Assembly (NCBI GenBank): GCA_958296005.1
Contig: CATQHQ010000002.1
Span: 1,361,501-1,425,500 of the forward strand
Length of the DNA: 64,000 bases
Direction: 5' to 3'
Source of the DNA: Longimicrobiales bacterium
GTDB taxonomy: Bacteria > Gemmatimonadota > Gemmatimonadetes > Longimicrobiales > Gaopeijiaceae
Translations under genes and position numbers: made by a program
The notes under the pieces: model-generated
The model's database searches: none
Seen by the model: only the letters and a program-made list of their open reading frames with translations
What the model was told of the DNA's origin: nothing
Shown here: piece after piece, positions 16,643-25,198 of the stretch
Layout of the letters: each line of letters starts with the position of its first letter
How positions within the stretch are numbered: the first letter of the stretch is position 1

Positions 16643-18076
16643 CTACTGGCCTCGCGTCCGCTGCAACCCGTGCTCGTAGCCCTGCCACACGCCCGGCGTC
16701 ACCGGCACGTACACGATGTCGAAGGGGCGCTCGTGGGAGCGGTCGGCGAAGAGCGGAACGCCTTCGTGCTCCCCGACGCGCTCGATCTCGGCGCAATCCA
16801 GCCGGAGGGGTTCGCCCGACTTGCTGTACTCGCGCTCCTCGAACTCCAAGGGCTCGTCGCCGGTGAACCACTCCTTGCCGTCCGCGTAGGCGCCCGTGAA
16901 GTCCACGGCCGGCCTCAGCTCCGAGATCGGCGTGCGGGACGGGCCGACCAGCGTGTCGCCCCGAGCCGTGATCATCACCTGCGCCTGAACGCCGGTGGCC
17001 AAGCAGATCGTTGTGGGAGTCCCCGTGGGCAGTTCGGGCGCGACGGTGCGCTCCAGCACCACGGTGTCGGGCGGCGGCGCCGGAAGCGCGATCGTGTCGG
17101 GCGCGGGCCGCTCCGAGAGCTTCGGCTTGCAGAGGCCCCCCGCCGCGCCGCAGAAAGCCACCGAGGCCAGGACGCCGAACTTGCGGCTGCGGAACGTCGA
17201 GTAGTCGTCGTAGTTGAGTCCCAGCGCAAAGGCACCGACCCGGATCCCCCCCATATCCAGCTGCAGGCCGGCGTTCACGTCGAAACCGTTGAACTCGGCC
17301 ATCACGGCGAGGAGCCGTTCGCTGCCCAGGCCGACGTGGATCGCCGAGCCGGCGAAGACTCCGTCGGACTCGGCGTCGCCGTACCACTCCACGTCGCTGC
17401 CTGCGCCGAAGAGCCCCCCACCCCATCCCAAGGTGAGGGTGATGTCGTGGTCTGGAAGGAAGCCGGCGTCGATCCCCGGCATGTGGGCTGTCGCCACGGC
17501 GTACGGGGTCAGGTTGGCGGCGAACTCCGTCTTGGTGCCCAGGTTCCGCACCCTGGCGTCGGGGTACCCCAGTCGGTTGGGACGGTACTCGAGGTCGGAA
17601 GGCGCGAACGTCGGCGAAGTCACGTAGCGCGCGCCCACCGCCAAGTCGAACCCCTGGACCGACGCCGGGAGAACGGAAAGTCTGGCGAACCCTCCCAAGA
17701 TGTTCCCGCCCTCGGTCTCGTCGTCGTAGTGCTGGATCGTGACGCCCACCTCCGCCATGTCGAAGAGTCCGAGGGCGATCGAGCCGTCGGCGAGCCATCT
17801 CTCGAAGACGCCGTCGGTGAGGATCACGTCGCCCGCGCGGTTCACGACCAGCCGGTCGGAGACCGAGAGGCCGAAGCCCGAGTAGGTGCCGGACACCGCC
17901 AGGTGGGGTAGCACGCTGGCCACAGGCACGTCGATGAGCCCGGAGCCGTAACGCAGAGTGCTGGGCATCTTGGACGACTGCGAGGACGCACCCGGAACGA
18001 AGAGGGCGAGGCCCAGACCAACGGCGCCGATACGAGCGGCGGCACCGGTACGTGAGACGGGAGAACGGAACGTCAT
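16643..18076 (-). CDS. Exported beta-rich envelope protein of unknown family
   Basis: The product has 477 residues with an N-terminal signal peptide (TGAAARIGAVGLGLALFVPGASS, cleavable near residue 32). The first 300 residues alternate hydrophobic and polar residues, with many Gly/Tyr/Phe-ending strands, for example VASVLPHLAVSGTYSGFGL and DITLTLGWGGGLFG, as in an outer-membrane beta-barrel. A Pro-rich linker with two Cys leads to a C-terminal region (about 340-477) of charged, soluble character. I do not recognise the family. The ATG at 18076 was chosen because the upstream frame to 18256 is not signal-like. A weak ribosome site (GAGGAAG) precedes it. It is transcribed away from the Ccm cluster, 127 bp downstream of ccmD. 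Confidence 0.7.
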   Translation of the reverse strand: MTFRSPVSRTGAAARIGAVGLGLALFVPGASSQSSKMPSTLRYGSGLIDVPVASVLPHLAVSGTYSGFGLSVSDRLVVNRAGDVILTDGVFERWLADGSIALGLFDMAEVGVTIQHYDDETEGGNILGGFARLSVLPASVQGFDLAVGARYVTSPTFAPSDLEYRPNRLGYPDARVRNLGTKTEFAANLTPYAVATAHMPGIDAGFLPDHDITLTLGWGGGLFGAGSDVEWYGDAESDGVFAGSAIHVGLGSERLLAVMAEFNGFDVNAGLQLDMGGIRVGAFALGLNYDDYSTFRSRKFGVLASVAFCGAAGGLCKPKLSERPAPDTIALPAPPPDTVVLERTVAPELPTGTPTTICLATGVQAQVMITARGDTLVGPSRTPISELRPAVDFTGAYADGKEWFTGDEPLEFEEREYSKSGEPLRLDCAEIERVGEHEGVPLFADRSHERPFDIVYVPVTPGVWQGYEHGLQRTRGQ

Positions 18077-18203
18077 CAGGTGTTCTTCCTCATGTTGAGG
18101 TGTCCGAATCTTGTTGCTCGCGACCGACGGACAACGCCGCCTAGTCAAGTTACATATCTTCGCGTTGGAGGGACAGCCCGGCAGGACGTTGGAGACGAGC
18201 GGT

Positions 18204-18482
18204 TCATCGTGTTCCCGCGTCGCGTCCCACGGCTTCTTCCACGCGCTTGAGCCCATTCGCGATCCGCCAAACCCAGGCGAGGATCAGCACCCACGCGATC
18301 CCGTAGGCGGCGAAGACGTGAACGTACGGCCGCAAGGCCCCCCGCCCTGCTTCGCCCTGGACCGCAACCGCTTCGGAAGCCGCGACGGGAACGAAACCGG
18401 CGAGACCGGCGAGCGCGAGGGCGGCAAGGACGAGTGCGGCGGCCGGCAGAACGGGGACGGGAAGGCGGGCGCGTCGGATCAT
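18204..18482 (-). CDS. ccmD: CcmD-like heme exporter small membrane protein
   Basis: The product has 92 residues and two hydrophobic segments: an N-terminal one (LPVPVLPAAALVLAALALAG) and a second (VHVFAAYGIAWVLILAWVW) followed by a basic tail RIANGLKRVEEAVG. The second segment, with Tyr/Ala-Tyr-Gly then a cationic helix, is the CcmD pattern; CcmD stabilises the CcmABC heme-handling complex. The family is usually 40-70 residues, so the extra N-terminal hydrophobic segment is unusual and may be a signal anchor. The ATG at 18482 overlaps the ccmC stop (ATGA), which supports both the gene and its place in the operon. Confidence 0.75.
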   Translation of the reverse strand: MIRRARLPVPVLPAAALVLAALALAGLAGFVPVAASEAVAVQGEAGRGALRPYVHVFAAYGIAWVLILAWVWRIANGLKRVEEAVGRDAGTR

Positions 18483-19177
18483 GACGAAGCTCCAGGAGGC
18501 GCTCCGGCCGGCGGCCGTCGTCTGCTCATGACTTCGACCGAGTACCGGAGGCAGAAAAGTCCAAGGAACAGGAGGGTGAAGCCGGCCAAGGAGACGAGGA
18601 GCGTGGCCAGCATGTCGGGGTGCAGCGTCGGTCCGTCGGGCTTGATCACCACGGCGTCGGGGTGGATCGACCTGAACCAGCTCACGCTCACGTGGATCAG
18701 GGGGATGTTGAGGGCGCCGGCGACGGCCACGACGGCCGCGAGCCGTCTTCCCTTGCGCGGGTCGGAAACGGAGCCTCGGACCAGGAAGTACCCCAGGTAG
18801 GTGAACCACAGCAGGAGGGTCAGAGTGAGGCGAGGGTCCCACTCCCAGTAGGTCCCCCATGCGATCTTAGCCCAGAGCGGACCCGAGGTCAGCATGAGCG
18901 CGCCGAAGACCAGTCCTCCCTCCGCCGCAGCCACCGCCGCCGCGTCGGCCCGTTCGTCCTCAAGCCATAGGTAGGCGGCGCTAGCGAGGGCGGCCAGACC
19001 GAACGCCAGGAACGAGGTCCACGCCGCCGGGACGTGGACGTAGAAGATCCGCTGGACCACGCCCATCGACGCCTCGGTCGGCACCCAGAACGCCACCATC
19101 CAGTGGACGACCAGGATCGTCGCGACCCCAGCCGCCGCGAGGACGCATCCGGCGGTCCCGGCGCTCTTCGGCTTCAT
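18479..19177 (-). CDS. ccmC: Heme transporter/handling protein CcmC
   Basis: CcmC inserts heme into CcmE in the periplasm as part of CcmABC. The 232-residue protein has six predicted membrane helices, two conserved periplasmic His-bearing segments (IFYVHVPAAW; LIHVSVSWFRSIHP) and the heme-binding tryptophan motif WGTYWEWDPRLT. Length and topology are typical. I took the ATG at 19177; a TTG nine bases upstream is the only nearby alternative. The stop overlaps the ccmD-like gene. A 100-bp gap lies between it and ccmB. Confidence 0.93.
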   Translation of the reverse strand: MKPKSAGTAGCVLAAAGVATILVVHWMVAFWVPTEASMGVVQRIFYVHVPAAWTSFLAFGLAALASAAYLWLEDERADAAAVAAAEGGLVFGALMLTSGPLWAKIAWGTYWEWDPRLTLTLLLWFTYLGYFLVRGSVSDPRKGRRLAAVVAVAGALNIPLIHVSVSWFRSIHPDAVVIKPDGPTLHPDMLATLLVSLAGFTLLFLGLFCLRYSVEVMSRRRPPAGAPPGASS

Positions 19178-19277
19178 GGCTGGCAACCCGGTCGGGACTA
19201 CGTTCGCGGCCTGACGACGGTAGGGTTCATGGCCAATAAGGTACCCGGTTCGGGGGCCGGTTCAAGGGCGCACGCAG

Positions 19278-19955
19278 CTAGTCCTCCGCCGTGTGGCGGA
19301 AGAGAACAGCACCGGCGGCGAGGGCGCCCAGGGCGAACGCCCAGAGGAGGCGCACCGGGCCCGCGACTTCTGGCCAAGGCCGATCCAGGAAGACCCGAGC
19401 GGTGGCTGTGGCGCCGAAGAACACCACGGGGACCAGGAGCGGAAGCGCGAGCACCGGCAACAACGTGTCGCCCAGGGAGCTGTGGCTGGAGACGCGTCCG
19501 AAGAAGGTGCCCACAGCGGCCAAGCCGACGGTGCCCGGCAGGAGCACAGCTCCGTGCGCGACCAGGGCGCCAGGGGAGCGCACGCCCAGGAACGCGGTCA
19601 CGGCCACGAACGCCAACGCCGTCGCAAGCCAGAGCAAGACCAGGTTCGCCGCCGTCTTGCCCAGGAACACGGCCCGCCGGGAGACGGGCGCCAGGAGAAC
19701 GTGGCGGAATGCGCCGTGCCGGTCCTCCAGGTCGAAGGTGCGGCCTGCGCCGGCGATGGCGGCGAAGAGGACGACCAGCCAGAGCAGGCCCGCTGCGACG
19801 CTGCGGCTGGGGATCTGGGTCCGGTCCAGCGAGACGGCAAAGAGGAAGCCGGCCAGGACCACGAACGCGGCCATCGCCGGCAACCTGCCGCCGGACCGGA
19901 GCTCGGTCCGCAGGTCCTTGGCCGCGAATAGCCAGATCCAGCGGAGCTCCCTCAC
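19278..19955 (-). CDS. ccmB: Heme exporter permease CcmB
   Basis: CcmB is the membrane subunit of the CcmAB ATPase that releases holo-CcmE from CcmC. The 225-residue protein starts VRELRWIWLFAAKDLRTELRS, the family signature, followed by six hydrophobic helices. FLEDRHGAFRHVLLAPVSRR-like residues (EDRHGAFRHVLLAPVSRR) follow the second helix as in other CcmB proteins. The GTG at 19955 overlaps the ccmA stop (GTGA). The frame is open far upstream through ccmA and ccmF, but that reading is not conserved. Confidence 0.9.
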   Translation of the reverse strand: MRELRWIWLFAAKDLRTELRSGGRLPAMAAFVVLAGFLFAVSLDRTQIPSRSVAAGLLWLVVLFAAIAGAGRTFDLEDRHGAFRHVLLAPVSRRAVFLGKTAANLVLLWLATALAFVAVTAFLGVRSPGALVAHGAVLLPGTVGLAAVGTFFGRVSSHSSLGDTLLPVLALPLLVPVVFFGATATARVFLDRPWPEVAGPVRLLWAFALGALAAGAVLFRHTAED

Positions 19956-20674
19956 CCGGCCACCTCCGCCGGCGCCAGCGCCGCTGTCGCGTCGAACGCC
20001 GCCGTCACGTCGGGGGCCTGGTGCCCAACGGCCGCGTCCTCCAGCGCGACTCGGCCGCAGCGCAGCACGAGGAAGCGGTCGGCCAGCCGGAGGCCTCGGG
20101 CCACGTCGTGGGTTGCCAGCACGACGATCCGCTTGCCCGTGGAGAGCTCGGCGAGCGCGGCCTCCAACAGCGCGGCGCCGTCGGGGTCCAGGCCTGTGAA
20201 GGGCTCGTCCAGGAAGACCACTTCCGGGTCGTGCAGCAGGGTGCGCGCCAGGGCGGCCCGCTGCCGCTGCCCTCGGGAAAGCTCGCCCACCCGCGCGGCC
20301 GCCAGCGCGGACGCCCCGACTCGGTTCAGCGCGGTCCGGAGCGCGTCGTCCGCCGCCCGCTGTCCGTGGAGTCCTGCGAAGAAGCGCAAGTTCTCCTCCA
20401 CGGTGAGCTTCTCGTACAGGCCCGTGCGGTGCGAGACCACTCCGACTCGGGCGCGCCACGCCGGGTCCGTGCCCGACACCGGCACCCCGTCGAAGAGGAC
20501 CCGGCCCCCGTCGAGTCTCCGCTCGCCGCTGAGCGCCTTCAGCAACGTCGTCTTGCCCGCCCCGTTGGGGCCGAACACCGCCAGGATCGCCCCGGCTTGC
20601 GCGGACGCGGATACGCCGTCCAGAGCCCGGGTCGGTCCGTAGTCGCACACCAGGTCGCGGCCCTCGAGGGTCAA
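19952..20674 (-). CDS. ccmA: Heme exporter ATPase CcmA
   Basis: An ABC ATPase of 240 residues that pairs with CcmB. It has Walker A GPNGAGKTTLLKALSG, Q-loop region RVGVVSHRTGLYEKLTVEENL, signature LSRGQRQRAALARTLL, Walker B VVFLDEPFTGLD and the H-loop VLATHD. The TYENL-like segment after the Q-loop and the short length match CcmA rather than larger ABC proteins. The start is a TTG at 20674 overlapping the upstream stop as TTGA; the preceding frame is not conserved. Confidence 0.9.
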   Translation of the reverse strand: MTLEGRDLVCDYGPTRALDGVSASAQAGAILAVFGPNGAGKTTLLKALSGERRLDGGRVLFDGVPVSGTDPAWRARVGVVSHRTGLYEKLTVEENLRFFAGLHGQRAADDALRTALNRVGASALAAARVGELSRGQRQRAALARTLLHDPEVVFLDEPFTGLDPDGAALLEAALAELSTGKRIVVLATHDVARGLRLADRFLVLRCGRVALEDAAVGHQAPDVTAAFDATAALAPAEVAG

Positions 20675-21135
20675 GAGCGTTCCCCGTTCCGGCTCTTGGA
20701 GCGCGTCGCCCGGGCCGTTCGCAGCCGCTCGCCGCAACCCCCGCAGTACTTGGCCCCGAAGTCGTTGAGCCGACGGCAGCCGACGCACTGAAGTCCCTCC
20801 CGAAGCGCTCGGCGGATCGTCGCGATTTCGTCTTCCAGCGCCCGCGATGCACTCGCCACGGCCGAGTCGCCCTGCGTCGGCTCGGGCTCCAGTTGGACGA
20901 GGGCCTCCCGGGAGAGCTCGGTGCGGAGGCGCTCGTAGTCCTCGCCGTCCACCTTGCCGGTGGCCCGGTCGTACTCCAAGTCGCGGAGAGCCGCGAGCGC
21001 CACGCGCCGGCGGGCGGCGGACTCGTCGTGCTCGTCGCCTCCCCGGTAGAGAGGCGCGCTCCGGCCCGACAGCACCGGCTCCAGCAGGTAGAGCATGATC
21101 CCGGCTGCCAGGAGGACCCCCCCGAACAGCGCCAT
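20671..21135 (-). CDS. Zinc-ribbon membrane-anchored protein in ccm cluster (CcmI-like position)
   Basis: The product has 154 residues: one N-terminal membrane segment (FGGVLLAAGIMLYLLEPVLSG), then a Glu/Arg-rich helical part (ARRRVALAALRDLEYDRATGKVDGEDYERLR). This resembles the cytoplasmic-loop-like helix DxEYDxxxGKxxxxDY of CcmI/CcmH-type proteins. The C-terminus has a zinc ribbon C-x2-C-x11-C-x2-C (CVGCRRLNDFGAKYCGGCG). It starts four bases after the ccmF stop and overlaps ccmA, so it is part of the Ccm operon. A role in presenting apocytochrome is possible, but the zinc ribbon is not known from CcmI. It may instead be a lineage-specific factor. Confidence 0.6.
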   Translation of the reverse strand: MALFGGVLLAAGIMLYLLEPVLSGRSAPLYRGGDEHDESAARRRVALAALRDLEYDRATGKVDGEDYERLRTELSREALVQLEPEPTQGDSAVASASRALEDEIATIRRALREGLQCVGCRRLNDFGAKYCGGCGERLRTARATRSKSRNGERS

Positions 21136-21139
21136 CCGG

Positions 21140-23203
21140 TCAGGCGGCCCGCCCCGCCGCGTCCGAGGCCGCCAACCGCGACGCAGGACGCCGACCGCCC
21201 GACGTCCGCGCCGCCGACTGCGCTCCGGCGGCGGGCCACAGCCCCACCAGCGTGCCGACTGCCACGATCACTCCTCCGGACCATATCCACGGGACCAGCG
21301 GCAGCACCTTGAACTCGAAGGTGGCGCGCTCGGTGCCGCTCTCCAGGTCCACTTCCCGGGGGATGACGTACAGGTCCTCCAGCACGGTGCTGCGGATCCC
21401 CACCTCGGTGGACGCCTCCTCCATGACCGGATAGAACCGCCGCTCGGGGCGCATGACCGCGACCTGCTCCCCGCCCTGCCGCACCGTCAGCAGCGCCGTC
21501 CACCGCCAATCGTTCTCCCGCACGTCGTCGCTGGCCCGGGGACGGGAGTGGGAAAGGCTCTCGTAGGTCAGATCGTACTCGTGGCCGAAAGCGGACCGGA
21601 TCGTCGCCGACTCGCCGGGAAGCATCTCGTGGACCTGGACAACGTCGAACGCCGACCCCGCCAACCCCGTGAAGAGGATCACCACGCCGGCATGAACCAC
21701 GTATCCGCCCCAACGCCGCTGGTTCCGTCGCACCAAGCCCCGAAGCGCCACCAGGTAGCCCTCCCCGGCGATCCGCGCTCTCGCCTTCGTCCCCTTCCAG
21801 AACTCGACCACCACGGTGGTCATCACGAAGGCGGCCAGCACGAAGGTGGTCAGCGCCATCCCATGGCGAACGCCAGCGAGCCAGAGCCCGGCCAGAGTCG
21901 CCGCGGCCATGCCGCACGGAAGGACGAAGTTCTTGCGAAGGTTGCGCCGCGAGGCGCGCCGCCAGGCGATCACCGGGCCGATTCCCATGAGGGCCAGCAG
22001 AATAAGCCCCATCGGCAGGTTGACCCGGTTGTAGAACGGCGGGCCCACATTGATCTTCTGCCCGAGCAGGCCTTCGGTGATCAGCGGAAAGAGCGTGCCC
22101 CACATCACCGCGAAGGCGATGCCCACCAGCATCAGGTTGTTGAAGAGGAACGCCGATTCCCGGGACAAGAACGACTGGATCTGGTTCTCGCTCCTGAGGG
22201 ACGGCAGGCGGTGAACCACGAGCACGGCGCAGAACGCGGCGGTCCCGCCCATGAACCCGAGGAAGATGTAGGCGATCTTCAGGTTCTCTGCGAAGCTGTG
22301 GACGGACTCGATGAGGCCGGAGCGAGTCAGGAAGGTGGCGAAGATCGTCAGCAGGAACGTGCCCACCACCAGTGCCATGTTCCAGACCTTCAGCATCCCT
22401 CGGTTCTGCTGGATCTGGATCGAGTGGAGGAACGCGGTGGCGGTCAGCCAGGGGAGCAGCGAAGCGTTCTCGACAGGGTCCCAGAACCAGTACCCGCCCC
22501 AGCCCAGCTCCTCGTACGCCCACCTCATGCCGAAGATGATCCCCATGGTGAGGAAGAACCAGCTCAGAAGGATCCAGCGGCGGGTCACGGCTATCCAGCG
22601 GGAGTCCAGCCGGTTGGTGAGGAGGGCCGAGACTGCGAAGGCGAAGGGGACGGCGAAGGCGGTGAACCCCAGGTAGAGCGTGGGCGGATGAATCGTCATC
22701 CAGTAGTTCTGCAACTGGGGGTTCAGGCCCCGTCCGTTGGCGGGGGTGAAGCCGAGGCGCTCGAAGGGGTTGACGCCGGCGAAGAGGAGCACCACCAGAA
22801 GGAAGGCGAGGATCGCCAGCAGGGTGCCGGCGACGTAGGGCATGAACTCCCGGTTGCGGGCCCGGTTCTGGTAGACCGCGATGGTGGTGAACACCGACAG
22901 GAGAAGGGTCCAGAAGACCAGGGACCCGCGCTGGCCGGCCCACAAGCCGGCGACCTTGAAGTAGGTGTCCAGCTCCCGGTTGGAGTAGTTGGCGACGTAC
23001 CAGTAGTCGTAGCGGTCGCCCAGGAACGCGGCGACGATCCCCAGCGACGCCACGAGAAGGAGGAAGGTGAGGGCGTAGGCGGTGCGCTCTCCGCTAAGTA
23101 CCAGCTCGCTGCGCCCGGTCCTGCCGCCGGCGAACGAGACCGCTGTCCCCCAGAAGGCGACGGGGAGCGCGATCCAAAGGGCGGTTTCGCCCAGGATCGT
23201 CAC
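21140..23203 (-). CDS. ccmF: Cytochrome c heme lyase subunit CcmF
   Basis: CcmF is the membrane component that attaches heme from CcmE to apocytochrome c. The 687-residue protein has about fourteen hydrophobic segments and the WWD-type tryptophan motif WGGYWFWDPVENASLLPWL. Conserved heme-ligand His-containing loops are IHPPTLYLGFT, LTRSGLIESVHSF and GGYVVHAGV, and a periplasmic domain lies near the C-terminus. Length is typical. The GTG start at 23203 overlaps the ccmE stop (GTGA). The Pro/Ala-rich tail is variable. Confidence 0.93.
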   Translation of the reverse strand: MTILGETALWIALPVAFWGTAVSFAGGRTGRSELVLSGERTAYALTFLLLVASLGIVAAFLGDRYDYWYVANYSNRELDTYFKVAGLWAGQRGSLVFWTLLLSVFTTIAVYQNRARNREFMPYVAGTLLAILAFLLVVLLFAGVNPFERLGFTPANGRGLNPQLQNYWMTIHPPTLYLGFTAFAVPFAFAVSALLTNRLDSRWIAVTRRWILLSWFFLTMGIIFGMRWAYEELGWGGYWFWDPVENASLLPWLTATAFLHSIQIQQNRGMLKVWNMALVVGTFLLTIFATFLTRSGLIESVHSFAENLKIAYIFLGFMGGTAAFCAVLVVHRLPSLRSENQIQSFLSRESAFLFNNLMLVGIAFAVMWGTLFPLITEGLLGQKINVGPPFYNRVNLPMGLILLALMGIGPVIAWRRASRRNLRKNFVLPCGMAAATLAGLWLAGVRHGMALTTFVLAAFVMTTVVVEFWKGTKARARIAGEGYLVALRGLVRRNQRRWGGYVVHAGVVILFTGLAGSAFDVVQVHEMLPGESATIRSAFGHEYDLTYESLSHSRPRASDDVRENDWRWTALLTVRQGGEQVAVMRPERRFYPVMEEASTEVGIRSTVLEDLYVIPREVDLESGTERATFEFKVLPLVPWIWSGGVIVAVGTLVGLWPAAGAQSAARTSGGRRPASRLAASDAAGRAA

Positions 23204-23622
23204 GCAGCGAGCTCCTCCTTCGCGGCCTCGTAGCGGCTACCGCACTTGGTCAGGACGGTGTGGGCCCGGAAGACGCCGTCGGGACCGAACCCCCCTTCGA
23301 GCACGACCTCGGCCCGATCGTTGAAGGTGTCGGGCAACACGTCGTCGTAGCGCACGGGGAAAACCATCTCCGGGTCCTCCAGGTCGGCCACGACGAACTC
23401 GTGGACCCCGACCCCGTCAGCCTGCCTCTCCCAGGATCCCTCCACCACTCGACCGCTGACCTTGACGCCGACTTCCCGGAAGGCAGGTTCGGCCTCAATC
23501 CGCGCCAGCAGCTCGGAGGGCGTGAGGTAGTACACCATGCTGTCGCTGATCCCGGTCCACATCAGGTAGGCCACTACGGCCCCAACCCCGGCGAGACCAA
23601 CGAAGAAACGTCCGTTCCTCAT
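23200..23622 (-). CDS. ccmE: Cytochrome c maturation protein CcmE, CxxxY variant
   Basis: CcmE is the periplasmic heme chaperone. The 140-residue protein has an N-terminal anchor (RFFVGLAGVGAVVAYLMWTG), then the OB-fold core SMVYYLTPSELLARIE, VKVSGRVVEGSWER, EMVFPVRYDDVLPDTF and VVLEGGFGPDGVFRAHTVL. The usual heme-binding motif HxxxY is replaced by C127-G-S-R-Y131. A CxxxY form is known from some delta-proteobacterial and archaeal Ccm systems that lack CcmH. It heads the Ccm operon, and ccmF overlaps its stop. No CcmG or CcmH gene is in the window. Confidence 0.92.
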   Translation of the reverse strand: MRNGRFFVGLAGVGAVVAYLMWTGISDSMVYYLTPSELLARIEAEPAFREVGVKVSGRVVEGSWERQADGVGVHEFVVADLEDPEMVFPVRYDDVLPDTFNDRAEVVLEGGFGPDGVFRAHTVLTKCGSRYEAAKEELAA

Positions 23623-23683
23623 TGCGGTTCGCTCCTGGCCCTCGAGTGCGGAGAGGCCGTGTTTCGAGACGTTCGGGTCGATC

Positions 23684-25198
23684 CTAATCTAGGCCGTTTC
23701 GGCCCGCCACCGCCAGTGCACCCCGCACCGCGGCGTCCCATCCCCTCAGGAGCTCTTCGCGTTCGTCGGCTCTCATCGACGGCTCGAAGACGCGCCCGGC
23801 GGCGAAGGCGGCGCGGAACTCCTCCGGCGAGCGCCACGTTCCGGCGGCGAGGCCCGCCAGCCCCGCTGCGCCCAGCGCCGTCGTCTCCACGATCGCCGGG
23901 CGCTCCACGGGCACGCCCAGAACCCCTGCGACGAACTCCATCAGCCAGTCGTTCCGTGCCGCGCCTCCGTCCACCTTGAGGCGCTCGGCCCGCACCCCGG
24001 CGTCTCGCTCCATGGCGTTCACCACGTCCCGGGCGCCGTACGCCATCGCCTCCAGTGCCGCTCGGACGAGATGCGCCGCCGTGGTGCCCCGGGTCAGCCC
24101 CGCAATCATGCCCCGGGCCTCCGGCGACCAGTGGGGCGACCCGAGCCCGGCGAACGCCGGCACCATGTAGACGCCGCCGTTGCCGTCCAGCGCGCGAGCG
24201 ATCTCCTCGCTGCGAGCGGCGTCGTCCAGCACTCCCACTTCGTCCCGCAGCCACTGCACGGCCGCGCCGGCGGCCAGGATCGAGCCCTCCAGGGCGAACG
24301 CTGGTCCTCCTCGGGCGTCGCAGGCGGCGGTGGCTAGGAGGCCGTGGCGGGAGGTGGGGCGGCGGCGGCCCGTGTGGAAGAGGAGGAACGCGCCGGTGCC
24401 GTAGGTGCACTTCCCTTCCCCGGCCTCCCAGCAGCCCTGGCCGTAGAGGGCGGCTTGCTGGTCGCCGGCGACCCCGCACACCGGGACTTCGACGCCCAGA
24501 GCGTCTCCCGTTGCTACCCCGAAGTCGCCCGAGCTCGGACGGATCTCGGGCAGGACCCGCCGGGGCACGCCCATCATCTCCAGCAGCTCGTCGCTCCAGT
24601 CGCCTTCGTCCAGGTCGTAGAGGAGGGTGCGGGATGCGTTGGTGGGATCGGTGGCGTGGACGGCACCCTCCGTGAGCCGGGCCACCAGCCACGCGTCGAT
24701 CGTGCCCACCGCCAGCTCCCCCGACTCGGCCCGGGAGGCGAGCTCCGGCTCGGCGTCAAAGAGCCATCGCAGCTTGGTGCCGGAGAAGTACGGGTCCAGC
24801 AGCAACCCCGTCCGCCGGCGAACGATCTCTTCGTGCCCGGCCTCCTTCAGCGCGCGGCAGATGCCCGACGTGCGCCGGTCCTGCCAGACGATCGCCCGGT
24901 GGAGCGGCACCAGCGTCTCCGGATCCCACGCCACCACTGTCTCTCGCTGGTTCGCGATGCCAACGCCGGCCACCTGCACGCGGTCCGCCGATGCGCCGGC
25001 AGCCGCCAGCGCCCGCCGAGCCGTCGAGGTCGTGACCTGCCATATCTCTTCCGCGTCGTGCTCGACCCGCCCCGGCGCCGGGAAGTGCTGGGCGAACTCG
25101 GAGTAGGCGCGTCCCAGCACCGTGCCGTCCGTCGAGACGACGAGGGCCGTGGTGCCCGTCGTGCCCTGGTCCAGCGCCAGGACGGCTTCCGCGCTCAC
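23684..25198 (-). CDS. glpK: Glycerol kinase
   Basis: GlpK phosphorylates glycerol to glycerol 3-phosphate in the cytoplasm. The 504-residue protein, of normal length, has the FGGY-type N-terminus VLALDQGTTGTTALV, IGIANQRETVVAWD-like VGIANQRETVVAWD, IVWQDRRT and GVAGDQQAALYGQGCWEAGEGKCTYGTGAF. Further conserved parts are MVPAFAGLGSPHWSPEARG, LTRGTTAAHLVRAALEAMAYGARDV and DGGAARNDWLMEF. The GTG at 25198 overlaps the maf stop as GTGA. No glycerol uptake facilitator or GlpD gene is nearby, so regulation cannot be judged. Confidence 0.95.
   Translation of the reverse strand: MSAEAVLALDQGTTGTTALVVSTDGTVLGRAYSEFAQHFPAPGRVEHDAEEIWQVTTSTARRALAAAGASADRVQVAGVGIANQRETVVAWDPETLVPLHRAIVWQDRRTSGICRALKEAGHEEIVRRRTGLLLDPYFSGTKLRWLFDAEPELASRAESGELAVGTIDAWLVARLTEGAVHATDPTNASRTLLYDLDEGDWSDELLEMMGVPRRVLPEIRPSSGDFGVATGDALGVEVPVCGVAGDQQAALYGQGCWEAGEGKCTYGTGAFLLFHTGRRRPTSRHGLLATAACDARGGPAFALEGSILAAGAAVQWLRDEVGVLDDAARSEEIARALDGNGGVYMVPAFAGLGSPHWSPEARGMIAGLTRGTTAAHLVRAALEAMAYGARDVVNAMERDAGVRAERLKVDGGAARNDWLMEFVAGVLGVPVERPAIVETTALGAAGLAGLAAGTWRSPEEFRAAFAAGRVFEPSMRADEREELLRGWDAAVRGALAVAGRNGLD

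Noticed and set aside
19956-22943. Long open frame upstream of ccmB through ccmA and ccmF
   Set aside because: Composition is that of a shadow frame, while ccmA and ccmF in other frames match their families over full length.
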